A stretch of 64,000 nt of DNA from Pseudobacillus wudalianchiensis. GTDB taxonomy: Bacteria; Bacillota; Bacilli; Bacillales; Domibacillaceae. How positions within the stretch are numbered: position 1 is the stretch's first letter; each line of letters starts with the position of its first letter. The position numbers and the translations under genes were made by a program. A model generated the notes under the pieces. That model saw only the letters and a list, made by a program, of their open reading frames with translations, was not told the DNA's origin and did no database searches. Location: NCBI RefSeq assembly GCF_001685015.1, contig NZ_MAYT01000001.1, positions 781,088 through 845,087 on the forward strand. Direction: 5' to 3'. Below are positions 27,313-36,404 of this stretch, piece after piece.

Positions 27313-28176
27313 ATGGCTGGACACGTTCCATTGTCATACGGGAGCAGAAAAACAGTAAAAAAAGCTGCAGAAGAACCGCTTTTTATTCGTGTGTTTCTCA
27401 CTGTTGTCGCGTTCATTTTTTTATTTTTGTTTCTTGTGCTGCCGCTGGCGGCAATTTTTATCAAGGCATTTGAACAAGGAATTCACGTTTATTTGGCGGC
27501 CATTACTGAACCAGATGCACTGGCAGCGATTAAGCTGACACTGCTCGTTGTTTTATTAACGGTACCTGTTAACGCCTTGTTCGGAATCGCAGCAGCGTGG
27601 GCAATTACAAAATTCGATTTTAAAGGGAAAAGTCTGTTGACTACTATTATTGATTTGCCGTTTGCTGTGTCGCCAGTCATTGCCGGTCTCGTATTTGTAC
27701 TTTTGTTCAGTACACACGGTTTATTTGGTGATTTGTTATTCGCAAACGATATTAAAATTATTTTCGCTATACCAGGCATTGTGATAGCCACGCTATTCGT
27801 GACACTTCCATTCGTCGCACGTGAGTTGATCCCGCTTATGCAGTCGCAAGGCTCCTCAGAAGAGGAAGCTTCCCTCACACTGGGAGCGGGCGGCTGGAAA
27901 ACATTTTGGCTTGTGACACTGCCTAATATTAAATGGGGATTGCTATACGGCATCATTTTATGTAATGCACGGACTGTCGGCGAATTTGGCGCAGTATCAG
28001 TAGTTTCTGGACATATTCGGGGGTTGACAAATACAATGCCGCTTCACATTGAAATTTTATATAACGAATATCAATTTTCTGCGGCGTTTGCCGTCGCTTC
28101 GCTCATGTCTATATTAGCGATCGTGACACTTATTTTTAAAAATATGATTGAATGGAAAGCCAATCAACATGGATAA
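27313..28176 (+). CDS. cysW: Sulfate ABC transporter permease CysW
   Basis: This is the 287-residue second permease, with a 35-residue cytoplasmic N-terminus, six helices, the DLPFAVSPVIAGLVFVLLF block and the coupling loop EEEASLTLGAGGWKTFWLVTLPNI. It also carries ARTVGEFGAVSVVSGHIRG, which is typical of CysW. AAGGAGG precedes ATG 27313. Confidence 0.92.
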   Translation: MAGHVPLSYGSRKTVKKAAEEPLFIRVFLTVVAFIFLFLFLVLPLAAIFIKAFEQGIHVYLAAITEPDALAAIKLTLLVVLLTVPVNALFGIAAAWAITKFDFKGKSLLTTIIDLPFAVSPVIAGLVFVLLFSTHGLFGDLLFANDIKIIFAIPGIVIATLFVTLPFVARELIPLMQSQGSSEEEASLTLGAGGWKTFWLVTLPNIKWGLLYGIILCNARTVGEFGAVSVVSGHIRGLTNTMPLHIEILYNEYQFSAAFAVASLMSILAIVTLIFKNMIEWKANQHG

Positions 28177-28191
28177 CAGGAGGGCCATCGT

Positions 28192-29265
28192 ATGAGCATT
28201 CACATAAAAGATGTATCAAAATCATTCGGCTCATTCAATGCGCTGAGTAATATTACGATTGATATCCCAACAGGCGAGCTTGTTGCCTTGCTCGGACCGT
28301 CGGGATCAGGAAAAACATCGCTTCTTCGCATTATTGCTGGTCTTGAAGAAGCGGATAGCGGAGTCATTTTATTCGGTGGCGAAGATATGACGCGCATTCG
28401 TACAACCGAGCGAAAAGTCGGTTTTGTGTTCCAGCACTATGCTTTGTTTAAGCATATGACTGTCTTTGACAATATTGCCTACGGATTGAGGGTTCGTCCT
28501 AAAAAAGAGCGGCCGTCTAAAAAAGACATTCAAGAAAAGGTAAACGAGCTATTGAGCCTTGTAAAGCTAGAGGCATTGGCAGACCGGTATCCATCACAGC
28601 TTTCTGGTGGACAGCGGCAGCGCGTTGCCCTTGCCAGAGCGCTGGCGGTAGAGCCAAAAGTGCTGCTGCTTGATGAACCGTTTGGAGCTTTGGATGCAAA
28701 AGTGAGAAAAGATCTGCGGCGCTGGCTGCGCAGACTGCATGATGACTTTCATATTACGAGTATCTTTGTCACGCACGACCAAGAAGAAGCACTGGATGTA
28801 GCAGACCGCATTGTAGTGATGAATGAAGGAAGGATTGAGCAGATCGGCAGTCCGGAAGAAGTATATGATCATCCGAACAGCCCGTTTGTGTATGACTTTC
28901 TAGGAAACGTTAATTTGTTTCATGGCCGGCTGGAAAATGGAAAACTGCTTAATGGCCAGGTCGAGCTGGATGCTCCAGGCATTGATAGTGCGGAGAACCG
29001 TCCGGCTGTTGCCTATGTACGTCCACATGATGTTATGATTGAGCGTGAAAGCACTGCAAAGGATGCTGTTCAGGCGAAAATTGTTCATATTCACGTGGTC
29101 GGCCGGACGGTTCACATTGAGCTGAAGACACAGGGACTGGAACAATTCCTCGAGGCAGAATTAACGAAAGAACGTTATGGAGAACTTGGTTTAAAAGTAG
29201 GGGAAGATGTGTTTGTCCGGCCTAATCAATTGAAGGTGTTTATTCCGGAGGATTACTCCATTTGA
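28192..29265 (+). CDS. cysA: Sulfate ABC transporter ATP-binding protein CysA
   Basis: The 357-residue ATPase has Walker [10 protein letters not shown] (about 35-43), the Q loop in [11 protein letters not shown], signature [15 protein letters not shown], Walker [13 protein letters not shown] and the switch His in FVTHDQEEA. About 120 C-terminal residues form the TOBE-like regulatory domain. It energises CysT/CysW. CAGGAGGG precedes ATG 28192, and a bidirectional terminator follows at 29304. Confidence 0.93.
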   Translation: MSIHIKDVSKSFGSFNALSNITIDIPTGELVALLGPSGSGKTSLLRIIAGLEEADSGVILFGGEDMTRIRTTERKVGFVFQHYALFKHMTVFDNIAYGLRVRPKKERPSKKDIQEKVNELLSLVKLEALADRYPSQLSGGQRQRVALARALAVEPKVLLLDEPFGALDAKVRKDLRRWLRRLHDDFHITSIFVTHDQEEALDVADRIVVMNEGRIEQIGSPEEVYDHPNSPFVYDFLGNVNLFHGRLENGKLLNGQVELDAPGIDSAENRPAVAYVRPHDVMIERESTAKDAVQAKIVHIHVVGRTVHIELKTQGLEQFLEAELTKERYGELGLKVGEDVFVRPNQLKVFIPEDYSI

Positions 29266-29303
29266 CGGCCAGCCTCTACCGCTACAAAATGAGATATAAA
29301 CAT

Positions 29304-29337
29304 AAAAAAATTCCTCTTAGACGAGAGGAATTTTTTT
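29304..29337. terminator. Bidirectional terminator between cysA and khtU
   Basis: AAAAAATTCCTCT and AGAGGAATTTTTT pair perfectly around a 6-nt loop. The two flanking genes converge here. Confidence 0.88.
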
Positions 29338-29597
29338 ATGGATCAAAATCTGACCACGTTTCAATGGGGAGATCGTGAGCAGGTAGGATAAAAGGCTTGA
29401 CATTCATTTCTGTTCTGTATAAGCCGATCGGATTATACAAAATGTGCTGAAATTATCATATCAGCTTAAGCATATATAATTACTGTGATTTTGTGTAAAT
29501 TAAAACCACCCTTGGCAGAAGACGCGGCTGCGTTCCATAGTTGGTAAATATTTGTGATAGACAAGGTGTAAAGGTTGAGGTGGTGAGCAACTGTAGT
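29338..29597. other. Intergenic between convergent genes
   Basis: With the terminator, this makes a gap of about 330 bp between cysA and khtU. Nothing else was recognised. Confidence 0.4.
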
Positions 29598-30824
29598 TTA
29601 TTCACCAGGAACGTTGATTTTCTTTTTTACTTCTTCTTTTTTCCATTTGAAGATTTTATTTAAATACTTGTAAATCTTCTTACTTTCTTTCGTCATGAGC
29701 GGCCCTAAAATAGCCAGGAACAGCACATACATGGCAGTGAAAGGCGTTAAAATAGGATTTAAGCCTGCCGTAATTCCGAGATTGGCCACAATGATCGAAA
29801 ATTCTCCCCGTGCCATAATGGTTAAGCCAATATTAGTAGAAGCTTTATGGGACAGTCCAGCTTTTCTTCCAGCAATCATACCGGCAATAACGTTCGCGAT
29901 AACTGTTACTAGAGCAGCACCAAGTGATAACCAAAACGCATCGGCTAACGTTGAGGGATCAATATTTAATCCAAAGCTAAAGAAGAACACAGCACCGAAG
30001 AAGTCTCTGAAAGGAACTACTAGATGTTCAATCCGGTCACGATGCTCAGTTTCAGAGAAGACCAGTCCTAATAACAAGGCACCAATCGCTTCAGCAACAT
30101 GGAGTGTTTCTGAAAAACCAGCCACAAAAAACAAGGAAGCGAAGATGACGATGATAAAAATTTCATCTGATTTTATATTTAACCATTTATTTAGTAGAGG
30201 CGCGCCTTTTCGCGCAATAATAAAAAATAGTAACATATAGCCGATCGAGATAAGAACGGAAGTGAAAATACCGAGGAAAGAGGTAGAGCCTGCAAGTAAG
30301 ACGCCTGACATGGTGGTTAAAAATAGGGCCAGGAAGATATCGTCAAATAAGATCATTCCAAGAATTAGCTCTGTCTCCGGATTAGCGGTCCTTCTTAAAT
30401 CGACGAGCACCTTTGCTACGATGGCGCTGGAGGACACGCTAAGCAATCCGGCAATAATCAGAGACTCAATCCATGGCATTCCCGTAAGAAGTCCGTAAAG
30501 AAGGCCCAAAATAAAATTAAGGGACACATAGATACTTCCGCCGACTACGATGTTCCGTCCGGACTTCATCAGTTTTCCGACTGAAAATTCAAGACCTAAA
30601 TAGAACAAGAGGAACAGCACGCCTATGCGTCCTAAAAATTGAATAATTTCATTGCTTTCAATAAATGTTAAGTCAATAATTCCGATCGTTGGTGCATGAG
30701 GACCGACAATCATGCCGAGAACGATTAAGAACGGAATAATAGAAAAGTTAAGTTTGTTTGCAAGGATGGCTACGATGGCAACGAGAACAAGTGCAGTACC
30801 GACTTCAAGAACTAGATCGTTCAT
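29598..30824 (-). CDS. khtU: K+/H+ antiporter membrane subunit KhtU (CPA2 family)
   Basis: The 408-residue protein has about 12 predicted helices of the CPA2 (KefB-like) Na+/H+ exchanger fold, including FLLFYLGLEFSVGKL, SVSSSAIVAKVL, LILGMILFDDIF and AEAIGALLLGLVFSETEHRDRIEHLVVPFRDFFGAVFFFSFGLNID read in pieces. A lysine-rich cytoplasmic tail closes it. With KhtT it exports potassium; the B. subtilis pair (YhaU/YhaT) responds to pH and cyclic-di-AMP. It follows khtT by 9 bp with GAGGGGTGAG upstream. Confidence 0.88.
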   Translation of the reverse strand: MNDLVLEVGTALVLVAIVAILANKLNFSIIPFLIVLGMIVGPHAPTIGIIDLTFIESNEIIQFLGRIGVLFLLFYLGLEFSVGKLMKSGRNIVVGGSIYVSLNFILGLLYGLLTGMPWIESLIIAGLLSVSSSAIVAKVLVDLRRTANPETELILGMILFDDIFLALFLTTMSGVLLAGSTSFLGIFTSVLISIGYMLLFFIIARKGAPLLNKWLNIKSDEIFIIVIFASLFFVAGFSETLHVAEAIGALLLGLVFSETEHRDRIEHLVVPFRDFFGAVFFFSFGLNIDPSTLADAFWLSLGAALVTVIANVIAGMIAGRKAGLSHKASTNIGLTIMARGEFSIIVANLGITAGLNPILTPFTAMYVLFLAILGPLMTKESKKIYKYLNKIFKWKKEEVKKKINVPGE

Positions 30825-30833
30825 CTATATTTC

Positions 30834-31328
30834 TCACCCCTCATTAGATAGTAAATTTTTAATAAGCTCTTTTAATTGAGTTCGTTCTCCTGAAATGATT
30901 AAGATGTCACCTGCTTCAATGACTGTATCTGGTCCCGGGTTGTGGGTTTTTTTTGTGTGCTTTTCTCTAATAGCAATAACATTCACCCCGAAATTGCTTC
31001 GAATATCAACCTCGCCAATCGTTTTATTCACGGCTGGAGCCCCTGGTTCCACCTGATACCATTCAATGACTAAATCATCAAAGGCAAAGTCTATCTTTTC
31101 CAAGGCTTTAGGGTTGTAAGCCATTCCACCTAAAATGCCGGCGATTTGTCTGGCTTCTGCATCGCTGAAAGTCGCACTGCTTACAACCTCATCATGATCA
31201 TCTGAGTCAAAGTGGTAAATCTCTCTCCGTCCGTCATCATGAATAACGATGACCAGCTTATCCTGGTTTTTTGTGATAATTTCAAACTTATAGCCAATGC
31301 CTGGCAGTTCACTTTCTCGAATGTTCAA
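30834..31328 (-). CDS. khtT: K+/H+ antiporter regulatory subunit KhtT
   Basis: The 164-residue cytoplasmic protein has an N-terminal KhtT domain (IRESELPGIGYKFEI, VIVIHDDGRREIYHF) and a C-terminal RCK_C (TrkA-C) domain from about residue 85 with TIGEVDIRSNFGVNVIAIREK and DTVIEAGDILIISGE. The RCK_C domain is the known cyclic-di-AMP site in this family. The start is TTG 31328, behind AGGAGG. The third gene of the B. subtilis operon, khtS, is not present upstream; a recombinase gene lies there instead. Confidence 0.88.
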   Translation of the reverse strand: MNIRESELPGIGYKFEIITKNQDKLVIVIHDDGRREIYHFDSDDHDEVVSSATFSDAEARQIAGILGGMAYNPKALEKIDFAFDDLVIEWYQVEPGAPAVNKTIGEVDIRSNFGVNVIAIREKHTKKTHNPGPDTVIEAGDILIISGERTQLKELIKNLLSNEG

Positions 31329-31374
31329 TGTAAGATTCCTCCTTTAAATGGATATAACAATGGATTAAGGTGTT

Positions 31375-31938
31375 TTAAAGATTAACATCGATTTCCGTTT
31401 TTATTTTTTCATCTTTGGAAATCCCAAGATATTTAAGAGTCTCAGAAGGGGTAGCATGATGAAAGTGCTTCTGAAGGAGAGAAATGGCAACTCCTCGTTT
31501 ATAAGCATGATAACCAAAGGTTTTACGCAAAGAATTTGTGCCGATTTTCCCTTTTATGCCAACCGCTTCTGCAGCATGGTGAATAATTCGGTAGGCTTGC
31601 TGGCGTGTAATCGGTTTTTGGGTTTTAGGGGATTTGAACAAATAATCATCCCCTTTTAGTTCGTTTGCTTGGATAAAGTGCAAAACGGCTTTTTTTACTT
31701 TGTGGTTAAGGTAGATTTCTTTAGCGGCTTTAGATTCTTTATGGGGAAGAAAAAGAAAATCTTTCAAACAGCCTTCTTCTAGTATATCCCTTACTTTAAT
31801 ATCTAACATTTCAGTGATTTTTAAACCTGTATTAATACCAAAGACGAAGAGAAGATAATCTCGTTCTGAATGTTTTTTTAAATACCTTTTCATGGCATTA
31901 ATTTGCTTTAGATCCTTCAGAGCTTCTACATACTCCAT
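31375..31938 (-). CDS. Tyrosine recombinase catalytic domain with altered active site
   Basis: This 187-residue protein is essentially only the catalytic domain of a tyrosine recombinase; the N-terminal core-binding domain is missing, as in a known group of short Bacillus integrase-like proteins. Normally conserved residues are changed: TGLKITEML has Lys where the first catalytic Arg is expected, and TNSLRKTFGYHAYKRG has Asn for the first His of HxxR. The second Arg, HHATPSETLKYLGIS with the late His, and the nucleophile Tyr are kept. AAGGAGAAG precedes ATG 31938. No attachment sites were seen. It may be a DNA-binding relic. Confidence 0.75.
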   Translation of the reverse strand: MEYVEALKDLKQINAMKRYLKKHSERDYLLFVFGINTGLKITEMLDIKVRDILEEGCLKDFLFLPHKESKAAKEIYLNHKVKKAVLHFIQANELKGDDYLFKSPKTQKPITRQQAYRIIHHAAEAVGIKGKIGTNSLRKTFGYHAYKRGVAISLLQKHFHHATPSETLKYLGISKDEKIKTEIDVNL

Positions 31939-32300
31939 CGATTCTTCTCCTTAATCCATGTTACTTAATACTATTTTAAAGTATAATTAAGTAACATGCA
32001 AATATGCTTTCTTCTTATTATAATTTGCTGTTAACTTAGTGAATAAACAGCTTCCGCAAAGAAAATTACCACAGTAGGCTGTAGGGTTATCACTCTAGCT
32101 TATGAAGCTGAAAAATTGTTTTGACAAGAGAAATTAAAAACTATACCGATCTGCATTTTTGCTTTTTTATAGCCGAGAGAGAAGAGGAATTTAAAAGGGA
32201 TTGGTATACTATTATTGGTGTTCAATCGTTATCAGATTAAAGAGGATACCGATTGAACGTATTATAAAAAAGTTTCTTAGAATGGAATGAAGAAGAAGAG
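31939..32300. other. Divergent promoter region with hairpin
   Basis: This separates the recombinase (leftward) from the GNAT gene (rightward). Apart from the inverted repeat at 32220-32258 and a TATACT -10-like element at 32203-32208, nothing was recognised. Confidence 0.4.
32220..32258 (+). repeat. Inverted repeat in the GNAT gene leader
   Basis: GTTCAATCGTTATC (32220-32233) and GATACCGATTGAAC (32245-32258) form 14-bp arms with one mismatch and an 11-nt loop. They sit 12 bp past a TATACT element and 42 bp before the gene. There is no U-run, so it could be an operator or an mRNA-stabilising hairpin. Confidence 0.55.
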
Positions 32301-32753
32301 ATGGAGATTAGGAAACTAAAGAAAAATGAAAAGCTGCCAATGGATTTGCTGTTATTAGCCGATCCTTCCCAAGAAACCATTGAGGAGTATATAAAAAGAG
32401 GAGAAAGCTTTATTGCTGTAAATGCTGGAGAGGTTATTGGAGTGTATGTACTGCTGCCTACGAGACCGTATACTGTAGAGCTAGTAAATGTTGCCGTGGC
32501 AAAGGAACAGCATGGAAAAGGGACAGGCAAAAGGCTGGTGATGCATGCCATCCAAGCAGCTAAGGAAAGGGGATACAAAACAATAGACGTCGGCACTGGC
32601 AACTCCAGCATCGGGCCATTAGCTCTTTATCAAAAATGCGGCTTCAGGATGATTGGAGTCGACCCTGATTTTTTTATAAGGCATTATTCAGAAGAAATTT
32701 TCGAAAATGGCATACGATGCAGAGATATGATTCGCTTATCTCAAGATCTATAA
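32301..32753 (+). CDS. GNAT family N-acetyltransferase (YvbK-like)
   Basis: This 150-residue acetyl-CoA-dependent acyltransferase keeps the GNAT core: beta strands with VIGVYVLLPTRPYTVELVNVAV, the acetyl-CoA loop in EQHGKGTGKRLV (Q/R-x-x-G-x-G/A), and the C-terminal GNSSIGPLALYQKCGFRMIGVD. It closely recalls B. subtilis YvbK, whose substrate is not established. The ribosome site (AAGAAGAAGAG) ahead of ATG 32301 is weak. Confidence 0.78.
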   Translation: MEIRKLKKNEKLPMDLLLLADPSQETIEEYIKRGESFIAVNAGEVIGVYVLLPTRPYTVELVNVAVAKEQHGKGTGKRLVMHAIQAAKERGYKTIDVGTGNSSIGPLALYQKCGFRMIGVDPDFFIRHYSEEIFENGIRCRDMIRLSQDL

Positions 32754-32833
32754 GCGTAGAAAAACAATGTTACATAGTTAGGACAATTACAAAGCGTATA
32801 TAAATTTCATGACAGTCTGTACAAGGGGGAGTT

Positions 32834-33316
32834 ATGAGAAAAGCATGCAATCTATTCATAACGGTTGGTCTGTTGTTAGTCGGGTGTTCCCAAGCAGAAC
32901 AAACCGTTATAGGAGCAGAAGAGTGGAGAGAAAGTCCGACGTTAGTCAAAGAAGTGGTTATTACGGATGACGGAAAAACAGGTGATTTCGTTTTTCGGAT
33001 TGGCGATAATGGAAAGCTGGGATTTGGAGAGTATGGTCCTTTTATTGCAGGGGAACCACAGAAGCATATGTGGCATTTTTGGGGCGAAAAAGAAGTGTTA
33101 ACCAAACCATTCAAAGTCGTCGGAGTGAGCAAAGAAACGGATGAGGAAGTAACTGTTTTTGAATTTCCAAGTAATCACGTGCTGGCCCCTAACTCAGGAG
33201 CGGATCATCATATACCGTCCATGATGACGCTGCCGAGTGAAGGGTTGTGGAAGCTGGAAGCCTATTTTGGCGAAAAGCTTTTTGGAAATGTGATAGTAAA
33301 TGTGGAAAAACCATAA
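32834..33316 (+). CDS. Putative lipoprotein, DUF4871-like
   Basis: The 160-residue exported protein has a signal peptide ending in lipobox LLVGC (Cys about residue 18). The mature part is a beta-rich domain with FRIGDNGKLGFGEYGPFIAGEPQKHMWHFWG and a C-terminal PSEGLWKLEAYFGEKLFGNVIVNV, resembling the DUF4871 (YhfM-type) family of Bacillus. It is probably anchored on the outer face of the membrane. Function is unknown, and the preceding GNAT gene is on the same strand 80 bp away. Confidence 0.6.
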   Translation: MRKACNLFITVGLLLVGCSQAEQTVIGAEEWRESPTLVKEVVITDDGKTGDFVFRIGDNGKLGFGEYGPFIAGEPQKHMWHFWGEKEVLTKPFKVVGVSKETDEEVTVFEFPSNHVLAPNSGADHHIPSMMTLPSEGLWKLEAYFGEKLFGNVIVNVEKP

Positions 33317-33328
33317 TACAAACTCAGG

Positions 33329-33363
33329 CTGGGAGTGAGGATTTTGCCTGCATTCCCAGTTTT
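33329..33363 (+). terminator. Terminator after the lipoprotein gene
   Basis: CTGGGAGTG/CATTCCCAG (one wobble) encloses a 13-nt loop and is followed by TTTT. Confidence 0.75.
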
Positions 33364-33405
33364 AGACTTATTCACCGGCCGGAGAGAGGGGATGAAGCAC
33401 TGCAA

Positions 33406-33440
33406 CGTTTTTAACATCGAATAGAAGGATGTTAAAAACG
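33406..33440. repeat. Perfect 13-bp inverted repeat downstream of hssS
   Basis: CGTTTTTAACATC (33406-33418) and GATGTTAAAAACG (33428-33440) are exact complements with a 9-nt spacer. It lies 40 bp past the hssS stop. The T-run is inside the stem rather than after it, so this is not a standard terminator, though it could still stop or protect the hssRS transcript. Confidence 0.6.
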
Positions 33441-33479
33441 AATGAGCAAAGGCCTTGATGACACTTGTGAAACACGCTG

Positions 33480-34859
33480 CTAACGAAGAGGAAGCTCCAC
33501 AATAAAGATTGTTCCTTCTTTCTCTTTGCTGCTTACCGTTACCTGACCATTGTGAAGCTTAATGATTGTTGCGACAATGGAAAGGCCTAGCCCTGTTCCT
33601 TCAACGGTGCGTGAACGTGTAATGTCTGCACGGTAAAAGCGGTCAAAGATCCTTTCCAATTCCGCTGAGCTCAATCCTACTCCTGTATCCTTAAAAGTGA
33701 TGACGACTGATTCTCCTTTTTGTTCAATTAATATCTCAATGCTGCCGTTTGGTTTATTATATTTAATGGCATTCGTTAAAAGATTGTCCCATACAGTATT
33801 GAGCAAAGAAGGGTCGCCAGTAATGTCTATATCCGGCAAGGAGTAGCTAAGCATCAGTCCTTTTTCACCGATTCTCCATTTATAACTTTGCACTAGTTCC
33901 TTGATTTGCTGCCCAACATTGAATGATTTCTTCTTCACAATGTCTTCATTTCGGTCCAGTGAGGCAAGAAGCAATAATTGTTCAGTTAAGGTAGAAAGTC
34001 GTTTAATTTCACTATTAATAATGGAAATATAGGAAGCTCGTTCTTCTCGGCTTACGGAATCATTTTCTATCAAGTTAGTATAGCCTTTAATATTGGATAG
34101 CGGTGATTGGATGTCGTGTGAGATATTGGAAATAAACTCCTTTCTCATCTCATCCATTTGTTCTAATTTTCGGGCCATTCGCAAAAAGCTAGCAGAAAGT
34201 TCGCCTAACTCGTCACGTCGGGTTACATCTAACTCAACATTAAAATCGCCATTCGAGAGTGACTTTGTGGCTGCCGTTAGATTAGAAATGGGCTGCACTA
34301 AATATTTTGTGCTAAACACTACTAGAAGAATGCTTAAAGCAATCGTGAGGGCGAGCAGCCACCCGAATAAAAGGTGCATCTCGTTAAAGAGAAGTTTAAT
34401 ATCCGGTCTAAGAAAGAGCGCATAACTTTTCTCGTTGTGCACTAACGGGACGCCAATTGTATTCTTTAATTCATTCGCAAAAAAGCCGGTTACAAAGGTT
34501 TCCTGAGGAAAGTAAAGAATGCCATGGTAAAGAGTCCCTTTTAGAACTTGCTCCTTTGTAGAAGCAGAGAGATTGTTCACTCTGAAAGGAGCGCCAAAAT
34601 AAACATTATTTCCTGCTTGATCAACGAGGTAAATTTGGTAGCCTACAGAGGAAATATTTTGCAGGTACTCTTTAAGGTTCATGTCAGGATGCTCATCCAC
34701 AAATGCAGCAACACCTAGTGCAATTTTGGTATTTTTTTGATCGTTATAGGGCTTTAATCTTTGCTGGTAATAAGTATTGGAAATAAAAAAAGCTAAAAGG
34801 CCGCTCAGAAGCATAATTCCAGCTGTTACGACGATAAATTTTGTATAAAGAGACTTCAT
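33480..34859 (-). CDS. hssS: Heme sensor histidine kinase HssS
   Basis: The 459-residue kinase has a helix at 10-28, an extracytoplasmic sensor of about 130 residues, a helix at about 163-185, HAMP, phospho-acceptor H in NISHDIQSPLSNIKGY, and the N, G1 (DTGVGLS) and G2 (EGTGLGLSI) boxes. The sensor contains YFGAPFR, TGFFANELKNTIGVP and ALFLRPDI, segments I recall from S. aureus HssS, and the adjacent hrtBA genes support the call. It senses excess heme and phosphorylates HssR. Its ATG overlaps the hssR stop by 4 bp. Confidence 0.87.
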   Translation of the reverse strand: MKSLYTKFIVVTAGIMLLSGLLAFFISNTYYQQRLKPYNDQKNTKIALGVAAFVDEHPDMNLKEYLQNISSVGYQIYLVDQAGNNVYFGAPFRVNNLSASTKEQVLKGTLYHGILYFPQETFVTGFFANELKNTIGVPLVHNEKSYALFLRPDIKLLFNEMHLLFGWLLALTIALSILLVVFSTKYLVQPISNLTAATKSLSNGDFNVELDVTRRDELGELSASFLRMARKLEQMDEMRKEFISNISHDIQSPLSNIKGYTNLIENDSVSREERASYISIINSEIKRLSTLTEQLLLLASLDRNEDIVKKKSFNVGQQIKELVQSYKWRIGEKGLMLSYSLPDIDITGDPSLLNTVWDNLLTNAIKYNKPNGSIEILIEQKGESVVITFKDTGVGLSSAELERIFDRFYRADITRSRTVEGTGLGLSIVATIIKLHNGQVTVSSKEKEGTIFIVELPLR

Positions 34860-35536
34860 GAGCGTTTGGCCTCCAATAAATAGCCAACTCCGCGAACCGT
34901 TTTAATGCAAAAATCGTCCGTCAGTGTAGAAAAGCGTTCTCTTAGTCTTTTTATGTGCACGTCTACTGTTCGTTCATCCCCTTCATAATCTAATCCCCAA
35001 ATTTGTTCAATGAGATGATCTCGAGAAAACACCTGCATAGAATTTGCGGCTAGAAAGAACAGCAATTCAAATTCTTTTAAAGGCAGCCATATCGTGCGAT
35101 CACCAATTTGAACTTCATAACTTTTTTTATTGATCGTTGTTTTTCCTAGGCGAACGAGCGACTCATCTAATGGTGGGTGATATCGTCGTAACAATGCCTT
35201 GATACGAAAGAGCAGTTCCTTTGGATCAAAGGGTTTGACAAGATAGTCATCTGTTCCTGATTGAAAACCATGTGCTTTATCTTCGATTTGACTTTTAGCT
35301 GTTAAAAGAATAATGGGCATATCATATTGCTTACGAATCCTTTGTGTTAAAGTATAACCGTTCATGTAAGGCATCATGACATCAATGACGGCTAAATCAC
35401 ACTTTTCCTTCTTCAGGGTTTCGAGAGCTTCCACGCCATTTTTTGCTTGGCATACTCGATATCCCTCTTCATGCAGGTGAATATCTAACAGTTTTAACAC
35501 GTTAGGATCATCATCAACAATTAAAATATTTGTCAT
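34856..35536 (-). CDS. hssR: Heme response regulator HssR
   Basis: The 226-residue OmpR-type regulator has receiver residues in VDDDPNV, phospho-Asp in LAVIDVMMPYMNG (about D52), the Thr and Lys positions (LLTAKS, LVKPF), then a winged helix ending in VDVHIKRLRERF...TVRGVGYLLEAK. ATG 35536 is used because GAGGAGTAGATAAG precedes it; the open frame extends upstream without a ribosome site. It should activate hrtBA through the direct repeat at 37487-37506. Confidence 0.87.
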   Translation of the reverse strand: MTNILIVDDDPNVLKLLDIHLHEEGYRVCQAKNGVEALETLKKEKCDLAVIDVMMPYMNGYTLTQRIRKQYDMPIILLTAKSQIEDKAHGFQSGTDDYLVKPFDPKELLFRIKALLRRYHPPLDESLVRLGKTTINKKSYEVQIGDRTIWLPLKEFELLFFLAANSMQVFSRDHLIEQIWGLDYEGDERTVDVHIKRLRERFSTLTDDFCIKTVRGVGYLLEAKRS

Positions 35537-35660
35537 CTTATCTACTCCTCTAAATGACTCTTGTGACCAATTAACATGAATCACTAAAGAATGATAAAAC
35601 CTTGGATTTATTTCTAATGTTGTCATGTATAGCAAAATTCAATCCCGTTATGTTTAGTAA

Positions 35661-35692
35661 AAAGAAATAGCCCCACCATGTGCCGGGGCTAT
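35661..35692 (-). terminator. Terminator of hrtBA
   Basis: ATAGCCCC/GGGGCTAT encloses a 10-nt loop; on the minus strand TTTCTTTTT follows. It separates hrtBA from hssRS, so the two-component genes need their own promoter just downstream. Confidence 0.8.
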
Positions 35693-35728
35693 GGAATAGA
35701 AATTGAACACAGGGGTTGAGATTTCACT

Positions 35729-36403
35729 TTATGAAACGAGTCCATCGCTCATTTTAATGACACGATCAGCATAAGCAAGCATTTCTTCATCATGCGTGAC
35801 GAGCAAAGTGGTGATGTTCAGCGTTTTAGTCAAACGCTGGATGAGCTGCATGACGTCTTTAGATCTCTTTGAATCTAAGCTTGCAGTAGGTTCATCTGCA
35901 AAGAGAACCTTAGGCTTATGGATAATAGCGCGAGCAATGGCAACCCGTTGTTTTTCTCCGCCAGATAGGGACGAAGGATAAGCATTCTTTCGATGGTCCA
36001 TTTCGACTAGCTTTAAAACGTTGTCGATTTCTCTCTGCTGTTCCTGTCTTTTTAACTTTGTTTCTGACACATCGAGCATGAGCGTGAGCTGCTCTTCTAC
36101 TGTAAGAAAAGGAACGAGATGGGCAAACTGAAAAATAAAACCGAATTTGCTTGCCCGTATTTTCCGGATTTGCTCCTGGTTCATTAGATTAATATTTTGT
36201 CCTTCGAACCATATCTTGCCGTCTGAAGCAGGCTGAAGCCCCGCTGCTATCGTGAGGAGGGTACTTTTGCCGGAACCGGAGGCTCCCACTAATGCAGTAA
36301 TTTCTCCTTCTTTAAGGGAAAGATTTACTCCTTTTAACACTTCTTCTGCTACTTCCCCGTTAGTAAACGTTTTTTTCACTTCATCAATTGTAAAAACGGA
36401 CAT
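35729..36403 (-). CDS. hrtA: Heme efflux ABC transporter ATPase HrtA
   Basis: The 224-residue MacB/LolD-like ATPase has Walker A GASGSGKST (about 41-49), Q loop in FIFQFAHLVPFLTV, signature LSGGEKQRVAIARAI, Walker B VLFADEPTASLD and H loop LVTHDEEM. ATG 36403 with GGAGAGG upstream is used; the frame's 41 extra upstream codons overlap the permease gene and lack a ribosome site. With HrtB it protects against heme or porphyrin toxicity. Confidence 0.87.
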   Translation of the reverse strand: MSVFTIDEVKKTFTNGEVAEEVLKGVNLSLKEGEITALVGASGSGKSTLLTIAAGLQPASDGKIWFEGQNINLMNQEQIRKIRASKFGFIFQFAHLVPFLTVEEQLTLMLDVSETKLKRQEQQREIDNVLKLVEMDHRKNAYPSSLSGGEKQRVAIARAIIHKPKVLFADEPTASLDSKRSKDVMQLIQRLTKTLNITTLLVTHDEEMLAYADRVIKMSDGLVS

Positions 36404-36404
36404 A

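Noticed and set aside
31375-31938. Recombinase as mark of an integrated element with attachment sites
   Set aside because: No flanking direct repeats, tRNA gene or phage genes were seen, and neighbours are ordinary chromosomal genes.
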